Below are positions 11,725 through 23,850 of a stretch of 64,000 nt of DNA, piece by piece (within the stretch, counting starts at the first letter, position 1; every line of letters starts with the position of its first letter). The stretch lies in contig NC_071347.1 of the NCBI RefSeq assembly GCF_027744825.2, positions 12,709,501 to 12,773,500 of the forward strand, given 5' to 3'. The position numbers and the translations under genes were made by a program. The DNA is from Synchiropus splendidus (taxonomy: Eukaryota > Chordata > Actinopteri > Syngnathiformes > Callionymidae). A model generated the notes under the pieces. That model worked only from the letters and a program-made list of their open reading frames with translations, had not been told where the DNA came from and searched no databases.

Positions 11725-12743
11725 TATAATTTCTGGACTACAGTGGTACCTCGGTTCTGGACCACAATCCGTTCCAGACGGCCGTTCTAAAAGTGACTTG
11801 TTCTAAATCTGAATAAATTTTTCCCATTACAACGAATGGAAAAAGAAATAATGCGTTCAAAGCCTTAAAATAGGCTTTTGTAGGAGTGAATGTAGAGTGT
11901 CTGCTGCAGGTGCGCTGTTCCTCTATGTGTGTGGCCCCTTAATGTGGGAGGGGTTGCTGAGTGAGTGACGTCTCTCCAGAAGTGAAGAGGTGCCCGGTGC
12001 GTGTCCAGCTCTGAATGTGCGCTTCTGTGCAGTTTGGCTGTGACAAAGTCATAAACCAAGTAACGCTCTGTCCCAGACTCGCCTCATCCCTGTCCCAGCT
12101 CCAGCCCACAACAGGATATCAAAGCCTGGAGTGCGCGCATTCAGGTTCAGTTCTGGATTTTCGCTCAAAATCAGAAGCAAAAAAATATCTAAAATTTTGT
12201 TCGAACTCCAATTTGTTCGAAGTCCAGGACGTTTGAAAACCGAGGTTCCACTGTATAAGCAGCAACTTTTTTTCTCACGGTCTGAACCCAGCGGCTTATA
12301 CAGCAACGGGGCTTATACAGCACATGGGTTTTTACAGGCTAAAGCACTCCATGCTGCCAAAATATTTTGTTTCATCACATCAAACCGATGAAATCACAGG
12401 CATTTTATTGACCTAAAAATGTGCTGTTTTCGCTCCAGTGTTCTCAGCTCCGCCCACAGAGCAGATTTCCTCGAGGAACAGAGACAAGAAGCAGCAACTG
12501 AGAGTGCTGTGGCGTTGGAAATTTGGACACTCGGGCAAAAACGGCACAGAAAAGATGTGATGACAAAAGATGTGACAGGTTCATGATTCAAGTTCAGAAC
12601 ATTGGTGAGTTTCATAAGTTGGTTTAATGCTGGTCCTCCTTTCAAAACTAGTTTAGAAGTGATCCTCACGCATTTTTAAGCCGGGTGCTACATTGACCTT
12701 TCTACGCTGCAGACAGCACCACTGCACCTGCGGCTTATATGCC
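11725..12743 (-). mobile_element. Non-autonomous inverted-repeat element, split by another insertion
   Basis: The left end TAATTTCTGGACTA (11727-11740) and the sequence resuming at 12254 (TAAGCAGCAACTTTTTTTCTC) are the two halves of one element. It is related, in inverted orientation, to the element at 34181-34698. Shared internal landmarks include GGTTTTTACAGGCTAAAGC (12328), the Cys-Gly-rich GTGCTGTTTTCG near 12421, ACTAGTTTAGAAGTGATCCTC (12648) and CACCACTGCACC (12717). The right terminus after about 12743 is not recognisable and is probably deleted. No transposase coding is present. Confidence 0.75.
11741..12253. mobile_element. 513-bp TA-flanked inverted-repeat transposon nested in another element
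   Basis: It begins CAGTGGTACCTCGGTTCTGG and ends with the complement of CAGTGGAACCTCGGTTTTC, so the terminal inverted repeats match over about 16 positions with one mismatch. It is flanked by TA on both sides (11739-11740 and 12254-12255), the target duplication of Tc1/mariner-type transposons. Further inside, the GTTC-rich stretches (TTCTGGACC on the left, GTCCAGGACG on the right) extend the complementarity loosely. No transposase frame is present, so it is a non-autonomous copy. It sits inside the element at 11725-12743. Confidence 0.85.
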
Positions 12744-13103
12744 AGAGGCCTTAAATCTGAATAATAACAATAGGTATCAGTCTGGCTTGAGACAGAATCA
12801 CACAAACACCTCATCTGGGTTTACATGAATAACCCTGGCAGCATTTTGGTCTTGAAATATTTTAAGTCTCACACGGTGCCCCTCAGGGTTCTATCTAGGG
12901 TCCCCATTATTTTTTAATAATATGCACATTGCCCTTGGTTCCACTTCAATATGAACCATAATAAAACCGACATGTGACTGCAGTGGATGTTTTGAGCAGC
13001 ACAGACACCCAACTTCCGTCGGCACCACATCCACTCCCCTTCACAGTCTCGCTATGTTACATTCTCCACAGACAACCAAAAAAAGAACACGCTTCACCAC
13101 GAA

Positions 13104-13125
13104 ATCCATCCATCCATCCATCCAT
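13104..13125. repeat. (ATCC)n microsatellite
   Basis: Five perfect ATCC units plus AT, inside an intron. No other function is apparent. Confidence 0.9.
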
Positions 13126-14639
13126 GTCACTATGGAAGCCCTCAGGTTCTCCCACTCTCTAAAATTAGAAGCTAAAAACAAACCTATAGCATATTCACAG
13201 ATAATCTTTGACATCATTCTGAACTTGATACTCAGAATCTGCTCTTCATTCTGAGCATGTTTCATAGTTTCAAAGCAGTGTTCCATAAAATCTCCATCAC
13301 CCGTCAGGTGTTTCGTTAAGATGAGGAACATGCGGTGAGAAACGCGGCTGTCTCAGTATGCAACACGGCACAGTTCTGTTCAAAGAGTTTGGGCAAATGT
13401 CAATCTTCTGGATGTGGGGAATATGGCTGGAGGCGTCAGTGGATGTGTCAGAGAGCAGACACACAGCGCGCCGGGTTATCTGGGTGCTTTATCTGACTCA
13501 CACTCTGTCACTCATCTGGATCAGTGGCAGCGCATAGCAGACGTCACCAAACCTTCGGAGTGGAGGCAGAGCCGACAGAATTAACAAGACGGCAGTCAGA
13601 GTAGGGTGAAGGTCACTCTGACCAACGATAGTGGACACTCGATACCGTGCCATTTGCTAGAGCCGTGTGTGACCAATTAGATGACAGTGGATTCATCTGA
13701 AGGCAACAGACTTGAAGACAACAGGGGCCACAGAGCAACAGGCTAAACACAGGTGGAGGAAGATGATGACGCAAACAGGTATTTTTGGACATAAAACAAT
13801 GGAAGGAAAATCAATACTTTGTTATGATGAATAAGGCAGGAAAAATACATTTCACCATTATCAATGATTTACAGTAAGAAGTAAATAGTATTTTTTTCCT
13901 CTGACTTAAGAGCAGACTCCACTCCTTCCACCCCCCCAAACATCCTTGAGTTGAACAATAGAGGTGTGTCCTTGCCAATTAAAACGTCAACATTGATCTG
14001 AGCATTGAAGAGAAGAACATGAAACAGGGGTCCAAATTTCTGTCTGTCTCACTGAGTTTGTCAGGAGGCCTTCTGAACACTGAATTCAATGCAAGAGGAT
14101 TGTCTGGAGAACACCACTGTTTTGCTCCACAGTGACTGAAAAGTAGACAGAGAGACAGAAGGCCGGGCTTCTTTGCTTTGAAGGCTGCCCCCACCATCGT
14201 AGTTTGCATGAGTGGAAGACGATGATTGAATAAATCACTGAGTAAAAATAGCATTTTCTAATTTTTACACGCTAAAATTTAGAGCCCTGTGTTACTATCT
14301 GAACACTATCTGAAGGGCTGAACGATTTACTGGCATGGATTGATTTATTTTGAACTTTCTAACCAAAATAACTGTCTCAAAGTCAGATGAAACTGTTGTC
14401 ATATTTGTATAGAAAGAGAGACCACACACACCACTAGGTGCTAAATTTGTTATAACTGTCCAAACAACAACTGGTGTGTACAGAAGTGTTCAATTTTTTA
14501 AAGCTCCAACAACAACAATGAATAAGTTGCTAGTGTTTTAAGAATGAAAATGAGTCACCTTGTTTCCGCTGAGGACGCTGCAACTTCTTTCGAACATGTC
14601 ACTTATCTGTGACCCATTTCCTCCAGCGCTGCTCCAAAG

Positions 14640-15235
14640 TGGCAATAACTTGTCACGAACGAATACAAGGGCAGTTTTAAATGGCTGCTTTGATTAGGGC
14701 CTTGTGCAGAAGTGTTGCACCACGGAACAACAGAATGGAAATGGGCTCCGACTTATTATCGCGCAACAAATCGCACAAATTGCCCCAAATTGTCGGAGTA
14801 TCAGAGAAAGTTGTGTCGCCTGGCACCGGTTCAGCCGCAGACACGGCGGATTTGCATTTATAAACCTGACGTTTATGTTTCAGGGGGAATTAAGTTTCTC
14901 TTTCATCATTTATTTCTTTATTTTATTAGGGCTTTGCAAATGTTTCCAATTACCAGGTGATGTCATCTGCGGAATGAGTCATTATTGTTATTATTGCCGT
15001 ACACACACTGACGTTTCAGAAAATTATGGCTGGTTCTGCTGCACGCCGCTAATTTGCTCATTTCGATTCCAACTCGCATCATTTGAAAAGTACCTTTTTC
15101 TGAAAGCGCAGAAGATTAATCCTGCTGTGAGAACAATTTGCGGCGCTTGGGGGGCCGTCAGCTTTGCAATAAACAAATTGAGCGTAATGGCTTGTCAGGG
15201 ATGTGTGTTGCTTTCAGCTGCAGATTAAACATGTG
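14640..15235. other. Candidate conserved non-coding element
   Basis: This stretch is free of simple repeats and recognisable transposons. It is open for 174 codons on the plus strand (14704-15228), the longest open frame in the window, with an 82-codon frame overlapping it. The translation has no recognisable domain and there is no splice or promoter context, so I do not call a gene. Short homeodomain-like and AP-1-like words (AATTTGC, GATTAAT, ATGAGTCAT near 14974) and the lack of decay signs suggest constraint, but composition alone cannot prove it. Confidence 0.3.
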
Positions 15236-15819
15236 GACTGTAAAGAGAAAGGGTAAATGAAAAATAGATTTCAGTTTGAACAACGTTTTTCCTATCGCTT
15301 GTTTTTTTAAACGACTGACGCAGTTCTCAGTTTAACGGCAGAAAAAATAGTGACACGTAACAGGAGTAGGAAAATAGCTTGTCTAAATTGTGTTTCAATA
15401 AGTGACACAAAATTGATTTTTTATTCACTCTGAATACAAAAAAAATGTGATCAAAACATGAGTACTGGCAGGGTTGCGTGTGAAGCTAAATCACAGGAGA
15501 GTAAGTAAAACATGCTGAAAATGTCAGCATCTTCCTCCAAAATCTTCTGTCATTACTACTATGACGACAACTGGCATCAACTGAAGAATGAAGTAGGGAT
15601 GGCAGAGCCAGAAAGTACCCAGACAAGACACTACAGGATGCTTCAAGTTAAACCTCTTCATATTTCTTTTTAACTGTGCTGTGTTGTGGGAAATGGTCTA
15701 GTTTCACATAGTTATTGTGAAATGCAAAATGGATGTAACTACCTCCTATTCGTGCAATAACCTCCCCAGCTGCGACAATGTTTCTGTTTTTGTTTACATA
15801 CAGGTCATTGTGTTTTCTG

Positions 15820-16000
15820 TTTCGCACTTTACTTTACTTAGACTTACTTTGCACTCGTAGTATAGTATTAGTTTTATGCTCATTAGTATTTATTGTATAA
15901 GTTATTATTTAGAACCGGAAGCCAAGCAACGTCATTTGGTTGCCGAGGTCTCGCAGCTGTGTTTTCTTGTGCAATGACAATAAAGGAAGTCTAAGTCTAT
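15820..16000 (+). mobile_element. LINE 3'-untranslated tail fragment
   Basis: The stretch ends with GTGCAATGACAATAAAGGAAGTCTAAGTCT. The GCAATGACAATAAA core followed by short tandem words (AAGTCT twice) is the usual 3' terminus of L2/CR1-type LINEs in fish. The upstream part (TTTGCACT ... AGTATTTATTGTA) fits the same 3' UTR. No coding part remains. Confidence 0.65.
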
Positions 16001-16084
16001 CATTTGTCCAGCTCTTCCCACAGCAAAGAAGCCAGTCAAATGCGTAACTTTGAGTTTCTCATCAACTCATGTCAATACAACAGT

Positions 16085-16222
16085 GACATGATTTTCAGAG
16101 CTCAATAGGTGGCGCTCTTCATGTAATATTCTTTTAAGTAGTTAAAAGCTGCAGGTTATAAACAAGACATTGCCATCTAGTGGCCACCGCAAATTAGGAC
16201 ACTGTTTCATGAAACCTGTCAT
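16085..16222. mobile_element. Diverged MITE copy (family of 35871-36043)
   Basis: It shares GATTTTCAGAGCTCAATAGGTGGCGCTC on one side and GCCATCTAGTGG plus GACACTGTTTCATGAAACCT on the other with the element at 35871-36043. The inner part is different in length. It is an old non-autonomous inverted-repeat element. Confidence 0.6.
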
Positions 16223-18653
16223 GAGGAAAAGCGCCTCCGCGATAAACAGAGTATAGCAACAACACTGTGCAGTGTCACCTGTTTGCAAAATGTGCCACCT
16301 ACAGGTGTTGTTACACAATACAATTTTGAGCTGAGATAGTTCATATTTTCAATGTTTTAAATCCATGTTTTTCTGACAAACCTTTACATCCACAAGATGA
16401 ACACGGTTAGTGAATCCAACCTGGAAAACTGGAGCACTGTTGATGACATCACGCTATGCATAGTTCATTGTTGCTAGCATGGTAGAGTCAAAAGTGTGAC
16501 AACTGACTAACACACAACTCCACAGAAAGAGCCTCACACAGACACAGGTTTACGCACAGTTCCACACAACCACTGTTCCAAAAAAAAAGGGAAATTGGGA
16601 ATAAGGGTTAGAAATTAGAAGAGCTGTTCTTCCTCCTTTTCAGTCTATGAGAAATATAAGTAGAAATATTGAGTGAGTTTTATGCAACAATTGAAGCCAC
16701 GTGATGTAATAACTAATAACATATAACTTGTCATGTGATGACCACTTACTTTATAAATAGATGTAATACAGGGAGACACTTCCTTCAAGAATGTGAAGGA
16801 TTTAACCAGTATTTGATATAAGCCGTTCCCGTCCACAGCGCGTCATCATCACTTTAACCGTGTCTAAGACGCTAAATCTCCACTCACAATATTTTGTCAA
16901 ACGACAGCAGTGTCATTAATCCCTCAAAACGCTATTAAAGATCAGCGTCTAGGTGTCGAATAGAAGTCTTTGGAAGGCAGTCAGTGTGTGTCCAGTTCTT
17001 CTGACAGCCTAAATTCAAATGGGCTGCTCAGACTACAGGCGTCAATAACAGCCAGCTCACACAAAGACTTCGAGGAGGCGTTTGAGTGAGATGCAATTTG
17101 AATTCCGACCCTCTTACTTCAGAGACGGGAGGGGCGGGACGAATAGCAGTTAAGTTTCAATGACACATCACCATACAATTGTTTCAAATGCGTCAGTTCA
17201 AATGATTCAACAGTGCTTTTACAGCACTGAAGGTCTGAAAATTTTCAATATATCTGTTAAAGCATTTCATTTATTGGTTGCCCTTGTTGTTCGAGGGACT
17301 TTGCGAAATATAGCAAAGAATGTTCCACAAAATACTCCCCAAGTCTACCTTTAAGTGTTGGCAAGTCTGTTTAGAAACAGCAAAACTGACTAACTGTGAT
17401 GTAAACAAACCACTGCCGCCTCACCTCAAGTCATGATTCTACCTCATCATGAATGACACCAATTACAAAATATCATGTCCATGCTCTGTGTTTCTTGTTA
17501 ACGCTGCACGAGTGGAGCCAACACCCTACACTCGCCGCTCGTGCTCGCGTCCTGCCACTTTTCAGCACTTGTTTATGGAGCGTGTAATGAGTTGTGCTCG
17601 TGCTCTTGCTGACTTGCAGCGTATTTTCTGCTGACCTTTGAATCAATCATCTCATTTACCAAGTTTCCTGGTCACTTTTGGGGATCGTGTTTGAGAAAAA
17701 AATCCACCTCTACGTGAATATTTTCTTTAAATTCAAATGTACATAGTGTGAAGATAGAAAGAGGCCCCAAAATTTCCCAACTGGTGGACTGATAAAGGAC
17801 GTCCAAACTTATCAAAAAAGGCTCCAAGTAAAGTATGTCCAACTCTAGTTGGTCCCAGCAATGTAGTTTCAGCAGGGGTCCAAACTTAAGACAACTGTTT
17901 CGGCAATTAATAATACATATAAAAATCATGCTGGGGACCAACACCTCTTATATTAAGGGCAAGAAGTTGCCCACAAACCTTAAGCAGAGAGTCTGAAGAT
18001 TGGACTTTCTAGTCTTTTATCTCAACACAATTTTCCCTCCCCAACATCAGGGACCATGATCCATCTTCCACCAGTAGTAAAAGACAGGATGTGTTTAGAG
18101 AAACAGTCCATGTAACTTGCTTAACAACAACACATGACATCATTTACATATTTACTTTTCCTCCAAGAACATAAACGCAAGTATGCAGAAATAAATAAAT
18201 ATATAAACATGTAAATGAGTAAATAAATACATGAAAAATAAATGTGGAAATGCACTAATCAATGTAATAAATAACGTTGTAATAAATATTTAAAGCTAAT
18301 GTACATATAAAACATATAAATATTTTTTATTTATGTTTTTGTCTCCGCATTTTTTTCGACATTTTTATTAAATATTTATTATATTTCTGCAATTATTCTA
18401 TCTATTATTTATTTAGTCCTTATTCCATCATTTTTTTTGTCCCTCATCTGTTTCATCAGAAGCGCTTTCAACATACAGACATTTTTATTCATCACCATCA
18501 TCCTTCCCTTCAGGTGAACTCTTTAGCATAGATGATTTCACGGCACTGACGACGGTGAGAAACTCCCGAGCGCATTCATTTGTTCTTTGCGAACAAAACA
18601 AAAGTTCACATCGGAGGAGTGTGTGTGTGTGTGGGGTTATCACAGGTACTTAC

Positions 18654-18721
18654 TGCACAGACTTGGAGGACTGGGACCTGAATTTGCTGAACTCGCCTGG
18701 AGCGGTCCACTCTGTGCCGAG
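18654..18721 (-). CDS. b4galnt4: b4galnt4 internal exon (fifth visible): PA14-like region
   Basis: A 68-nt exon. Its acceptor (gtgttgcag) ends at 18722 and its donor is gtaagt from 18653 downward. It encodes LGTEWTAPGEFSKFRSQ, then Ser-Ser-Lys-Ser-Val and the first two bases of a split codon. The Glu-Trp-Thr-Ala-Pro-Gly-Glu-Phe block is a signature of B4GALNT3 and B4GALNT4. The exon begins in phase 0, matching the exon at 25975-26075, and ends two bases into a codon. The one base carried at the start of the exon at 2083 completes His. The CA-rich tract just upstream of the acceptor is part of the pyrimidine/purine context and might vary between individuals. Confidence 0.9.
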
Positions 18722-19473
18722 CTGCAACACACACACAAGACAGAGATCAGACAGAGTGAGGCGAGGAGAGGAGCGCGAGGGCAGCCCACTTTCAGAGGGT
18801 CGGTCACGCACTTGTTATTAGAGCTGCTTTTTCAAAGGCTGTGAAACAAATTGAACATTTTCTCCTATCTAATATGCATGCTTTTTTATTCGCTACCGGG
18901 TCAGTATTCAGGTAGAAAATGTGTTTAACTATTAAAATGCAAAATATGTTTTCATCCCCAAACAGATGATGAATATTCGATTGCTGTGCTAAAATGGCAC
19001 TTTCATCAAGTGAAATTACCTATTTTTTGCTCTCTAAATGCATGTTTTTTGCTTTTATGTTTATCTATGTAGGTAGCTGAAATAAGCAAAAGTAGAAGTC
19101 TAGATTGTGCTTCAACCTGTGACTGCAAGTCACTTGATGGGAGCCCATTTCCTGCCAGGAGTAGGAAAATAAAAGCTGGCTTTAAATACATTTATATGCT
19201 AGCAATAGTGTCTACAAAAATATGCTATTATTCCCCAAAAATCATGACATTTTGACCGGATTCAAGCGATCCAAAGTTCAAATATTCATGATGGTGTGAT
19301 ATTACTTTAATTAAGTGCATGTAGAGCAAGGTGTCGACTAAGACTCATACAAACGTCAGCAGTCGCTAATGTGGAACTAGTTTTCCCCACACTTAAGTGG
19401 TTCCTCATGATCTTTTTATAAACTTTTATGGGAGAGAGGCTGGAACAAATACATTTAAATTGGTCAGACTAAT

Positions 19474-19648
19474 GGCCCACTTATGCTCAACGTTCCATAG
19501 GGATCCAGATATGGACAGCTCCATATGTCCGTGCTCTATGTTCAATATGTCTGTATTTCTGCTAATTTCCACAGAGCTTACAGATAAGGACCAAACGGAA
19601 TAGTACCACCAAAAGCCATGAGGGGCAGTGTCGCTGTTACAACCCGAT
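19474..19648. repeat. Dispersed repeat copy, family shared with 8600-8775
   Basis: Same order of shared words as the copy at 8600-8775: GGCCCAC, ATGCTCAACG, CCAGATATGG, GCTCTATGTTCA, TTTCCACAGAGCTTACAG, GTACCACCAAAAGCCATG, GGGGCAGTGTCGCTG. Both copies are in the same orientation. The source element is not recognised. Confidence 0.7.
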
Positions 19649-22600
19649 ATGTAGCTCTACTGAGGCACGAAGAAGAAAGAATTTCTTCGTCTTCCTGTCG
19701 CGATACATTTAATGGCTTCACCGACCACCACCTTCTACAACGCTGCCTCAGTTTCCACTTTTGTGCAAGAGGTACATTTTCAATACTTCTCGCACAGTCA
19801 CCATGGTTGTTTTGGAGTTTGGAGTTGTTCTCATAAACTAATCTACTACTCTGAGCTGCTCCCCCGGTGGATATATTGGTGAACAGCAATACAAATGTAA
19901 AGAACGCATGGAAGCATGTGATCAGTGGTGGAAACTTTGTTAGAAAGGACGGGTACAGTTTCATCTGTAAAGGAAGAATAAATGGGCCTTAATATGTTTA
20001 CTTACAAAAGTCTGACCTTAGGCAGGCTGAGGCAATAATTCGGTTTTCTGAAGCAATAACATAACTGTAGTCAGTGTCTTTGACTCTCAACCAACATAAA
20101 CATGAAGAAACTTCTGGTTGACCTAAGGTGGGTGTGTCGTGGTGAGGGGAAGGACTCTTTTCATGACCTTATTTAGACACATTTTAAAATATATTTAACA
20201 AAAATAAAACATGACATATAGGAGCCAGACGCTGACAAACGCTCGACTAACTTTTAATCACTGTTTTTGCTTTTCAAGGTTTCATTACCAACTGCAGCTT
20301 CTCATTACGGATGAACAAAAACAAACGCCCACCCACAACAGCCCCCAGCTCCGACCTCCTTTCAGTCTGTCACTGAATAAGTGCGAATAATCTCACTTTT
20401 GATCATCATTTACTTAGTATTTCTGAAAACCACGAGGAAAGGTTTAAAAGCAGAAAATATTTTTGATCTGGACTCTGTTCACATCTGGCCCCAACACCAC
20501 CGTAACTGAACCAGACGAGGTGCCATGTGATTCAGAAAGTTCTTCATGACACCACAGCATCCATACATCTTCTAATTAAAGATCATTTAGAAGCATCATC
20601 TCCTAAAGCAGCAGGCGACAGCAAAGGGAAGCGATTTATAAGAGTAAAGTCAGCAGACAGATGAGTGTTAAAGACAAGTGGCTTGTTAAACCACCGGGAC
20701 TCTCATTTCTCTGCCAAGCCAAACGCACTAATTGAAGGTCCCTGCTGGTGCTGATCCAGAATGAATTAATATTGCTGGGATCTCAGTGGACCTCAACTTT
20801 AAACGTTTGGAGCTGACAGGGAAAATATCCTGACCAGTGATTTTTATCGACAAGCCGAGCGTCATTCCGGCCGCAGCCTGTGTTGAGCCTAGCGACCGCA
20901 TCTCTCAGGCAGATGGCACAGGCTGGTTTAAACAGTTAAACCACACAAAGAGAGTTGACACAACACGCTCACAAATCCAAACACTTTTCACGTCACTCAT
21001 TCCCCACCAACCCTGAGTCTAAACACAATAAAGTGAAAGTGAATCCTCTCAGGTTCAGTGCATTGTTGACTCATTACCATTTACATACTGAGGGATCAAA
21101 CTAGAAAGCAAAGAGCAAGGTCTGGTTCTTCCACTGCTTGATGATTAATGCAGCTGCCTTTAGTTTTACTTTAATTGGTTCCATGTCAGTGAACTTGAAT
21201 AAATAACACATTGAAATGAACCTGAACATGTTTTACCTTGACAGTTTCCCTTGGCAGAGTTCATGACTGTGACATGAATTAAGCACTTTAAATTAAGGAT
21301 GAGAATGTTATTGTCAATAAAACAACCAGCAAGTTTGTTCTGTTGGTTTTGTCTGGAGGGTTGTAGTTATTATTTATGTTTTTCCCCATGTTTTTGCCAT
21401 ATTGACAAATCAATTTCATTCATTCATTTTCCTCTCAACTTCACTTGTTGCAACAGCAACCACTGAAAGTGTGTTCTTCGTGTTTATTATGTCAAATATT
21501 CATGTTATTGGAAAACAACACAAAGTCTATTCAGTTTGGTTTGTACATCTATATTTTATACTACACTCAAAAACAACTTATCTCGTTCATGGATGAGAGT
21601 ATGGTCTGTCTCCTCTGAACATGAAAACAAGCAAGCAATTCCTGACAATGAACACACAAAAAAGGTACTGGTTTTCCGTTACATCATTGCGCCTTGTAAA
21701 AACAGGTCAGCCGAGCGGTAAAAGACCTGGAGTCTGTGACATACCACTGTGGTGAGCAAGGTCATCTGGCGTTCATACTAGCGCCAGGCAAAATATAAGG
21801 TTCATCCTTTGATCTGGCGCTGTGACAACAAGAGGGCAAAGATGTTTCCTGTTCAGTTCCTCTCTGGCTTTAACTTTCACAGCAGCGGTTGTTGTAGCTT
21901 CGTGCGAAATCTCGGAGGTCGTGCTACACATTTGCATGTCTCACAAAACAAAACAAAAGGTGACTCGCGCAGTTCAGCACAAATATATGAAGTTCAAAGA
22001 CAACAGCAGATTTTCTGATTTAATGAGCAACTTAGACCTGAGAAACAAGCTGAAGTGAGCGGTAAACCTGACCCACACGACCTCAAGAGCAAACTACTAC
22101 CACATAGGACAGTTGTTAAATCAAAGACTTTTGACTACAGGTGCGCACCGCTGTGTATTCAGTGTGTTCCATTCATATTCTGAAGCATTTAGTGAGCGCT
22201 ACAGAGGCTACTCGGACAATTCATCCACACAAGAAGAAGTGTGCGCCGACATTTCATTAGCGCAGCATCAGCATAAATTTGGTTTGCATCAGTATCAGCA
22301 CTTGAACAGGGGAAACTCAGAGCAAGTTAGTGTGAACAGTGTATGTTGCCCCGGTTAACTGACACCGGGTGAGGTTTGCAGATGCTCCTTCATCAAACTG
22401 AGAAAACCAACCAACCCAGAAGTGTATGGAAAGTGAAAGTAAACCAAGGTTTTTCAGTGCCAACACCTAACAGAAAGACAGACTTGACCCATGCATATGC
22501 ACCATTTAATTATGCTTATATTCCTGCAATGTAAAATGCAAATGACCACATTCAAGGAGTAAGTAAGAGTGAAACCTGATGCATTTAAAATTTCACTCAA

Positions 22601-23499
22601 TTACTAAAAACATGAAGTACCTGCTTCAACATTTGAGTTTCCACGTTGACAGAGGTAAAAACCACATCAGGTACATTCATATCTCCAGTCATTCAAGCGC
22701 TAACCAGCGTTATGTGAAAAGACATCTGTTGACAGCAGGAGAGCCAAATCTGCCTCAACTCAGCTTCAATTTGCTTCTCGCTCGTCAAAATAAAAAAACG
22801 TTACAAAACAAAATATGCCGTAACAAAACAACACGATCGTTGTCCATCTGTGGATGTTCTGTAATCTGCTGGAGCGCGGAGTGGAAACCCCGCACACACA
22901 TGGACACGCACGCGCGGTCCAAAACGAATTTCCATCAGCAGTCATGTGCATCCAGGGGCGGAAAGACTTTCTGCCTATTGGGACGTAAAGTTGCAGCTGC
23001 TGGAATTTAGAGTTTGTCTCGATCTCCATCTAATGCATTTAATTTCACCCAGACACCCAAATCTGACTCTAATAAATCTCTGACCAACTGCATTAACTTC
23101 AAAATCCAATTCGGGCGAGACAGGAATTAGTTTATGGGCTTGGCAGTCGCTCCTCAGCACTGAAGTAGGATCAGAAAAATCCTCACGTTGTACACTGAAA
23201 AGAATGATCTGCACACTAGTCTAGCATGTTTGCATTTTAAGAGCTATTTATTTCGTCTATTAATTATTGAATGGTGATGTTAAATATTTCCCCTGGATTC
23301 CACCAAGTTTTGTGCAAAAACTTTTCACTTAATTCAATGCCATTAACCTACAGACTAAACAGCATCTGGATTTTAGAAAGAACGGATTGCACAAACAAAA
23401 CTGGTTTCATAACTCAATTGATAGTGTAAACGGCAAATCCCTCTGCATTATTTCAGGTCAACACCACAACCATAGTTCTGCCGTCTCCAGAATGGAAAT

Positions 23500-23850
23500 A
23501 ACTCTGCGGCCCAGGTGGAGGAGTCGTGAGGGAAGAGTGGGATCAAAAGACAGATCGATGCAGCATCAACATGAGATCATGGTTTCAGTCTGGCCTGGGA
23601 GTGAGAGCTGAGCAGAAAGGCAAAGCTCCCACCTTCTTACCCTTATCTTTTTGTCTCAAGATTTGGGTGGCCAAATGAAATTTCTCAGTCGGGTAAACGT
23701 GATGGGGTGATGGGTCACATGGAAGCATCCAGCGGGGAGGTGTACGTCCCATAGAAGAGAGTCCCGGGGAAGACACTCGGGAGGGATTACGTCTCACAAC
23801 TAGGCCGAGGAACACCTACGCATACCACCTCAAGGCAGGTGGAGCGAAGA
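23500..23850 (+). mobile_element. Heavily decayed LINE 3' fragment
   Basis: The plus strand retains, in order, landmarks of the LINE family seen at 5909-6650: GAGGGAAGAGTGGGAT...ACAGATCGATGCAGCATC (23528-23567), GAGAGCTGAGCAGAAAGGCAAAGCTC (23602-23628), CATCCAGCGGGGAGG (23726) and GGGAAGACACTCGGGAGGGATTACGTCTC (23766-23795). Large internal parts are deleted and the frame is lost. It is the most 5'-extended of the four fragments of this family in the window. Confidence 0.7.

Larger units (their letters stand above)
2084..18653 (-). other. b4galnt4: 16.6 kb intron of b4galnt4 between the fifth and sixth visible exons
   Basis: This is the largest complete intron in the window. Entries of their own describe the tandem array (2.40-3.13 kb), the LINE pair (5.9-6.65 kb), two dispersed repeats (8.6-9.13 kb), the nested transposons (11.73-12.74 kb), a candidate conserved element (14.64-15.24 kb), a LINE tail (15.82-16.00 kb) and a MITE (16.08-16.22 kb). 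The remaining parts (3.14-5.9, 6.65-8.6, 9.14-11.7, 12.75-14.6 and 16.2-18.6 kb) are mixed-composition DNA. I saw no splice-bounded coding exon, RNA gene or complete mobile element in them. The part at 18.18-18.43 kb is AT-rich with many AAATA-type words. Confidence 0.8.

Noticed and set aside
14704..15228. 174-codon open frame on the plus strand
   Set aside because: No recognisable domain, no splice or promoter context, overlapped by another open frame; more likely chance or non-coding constraint.
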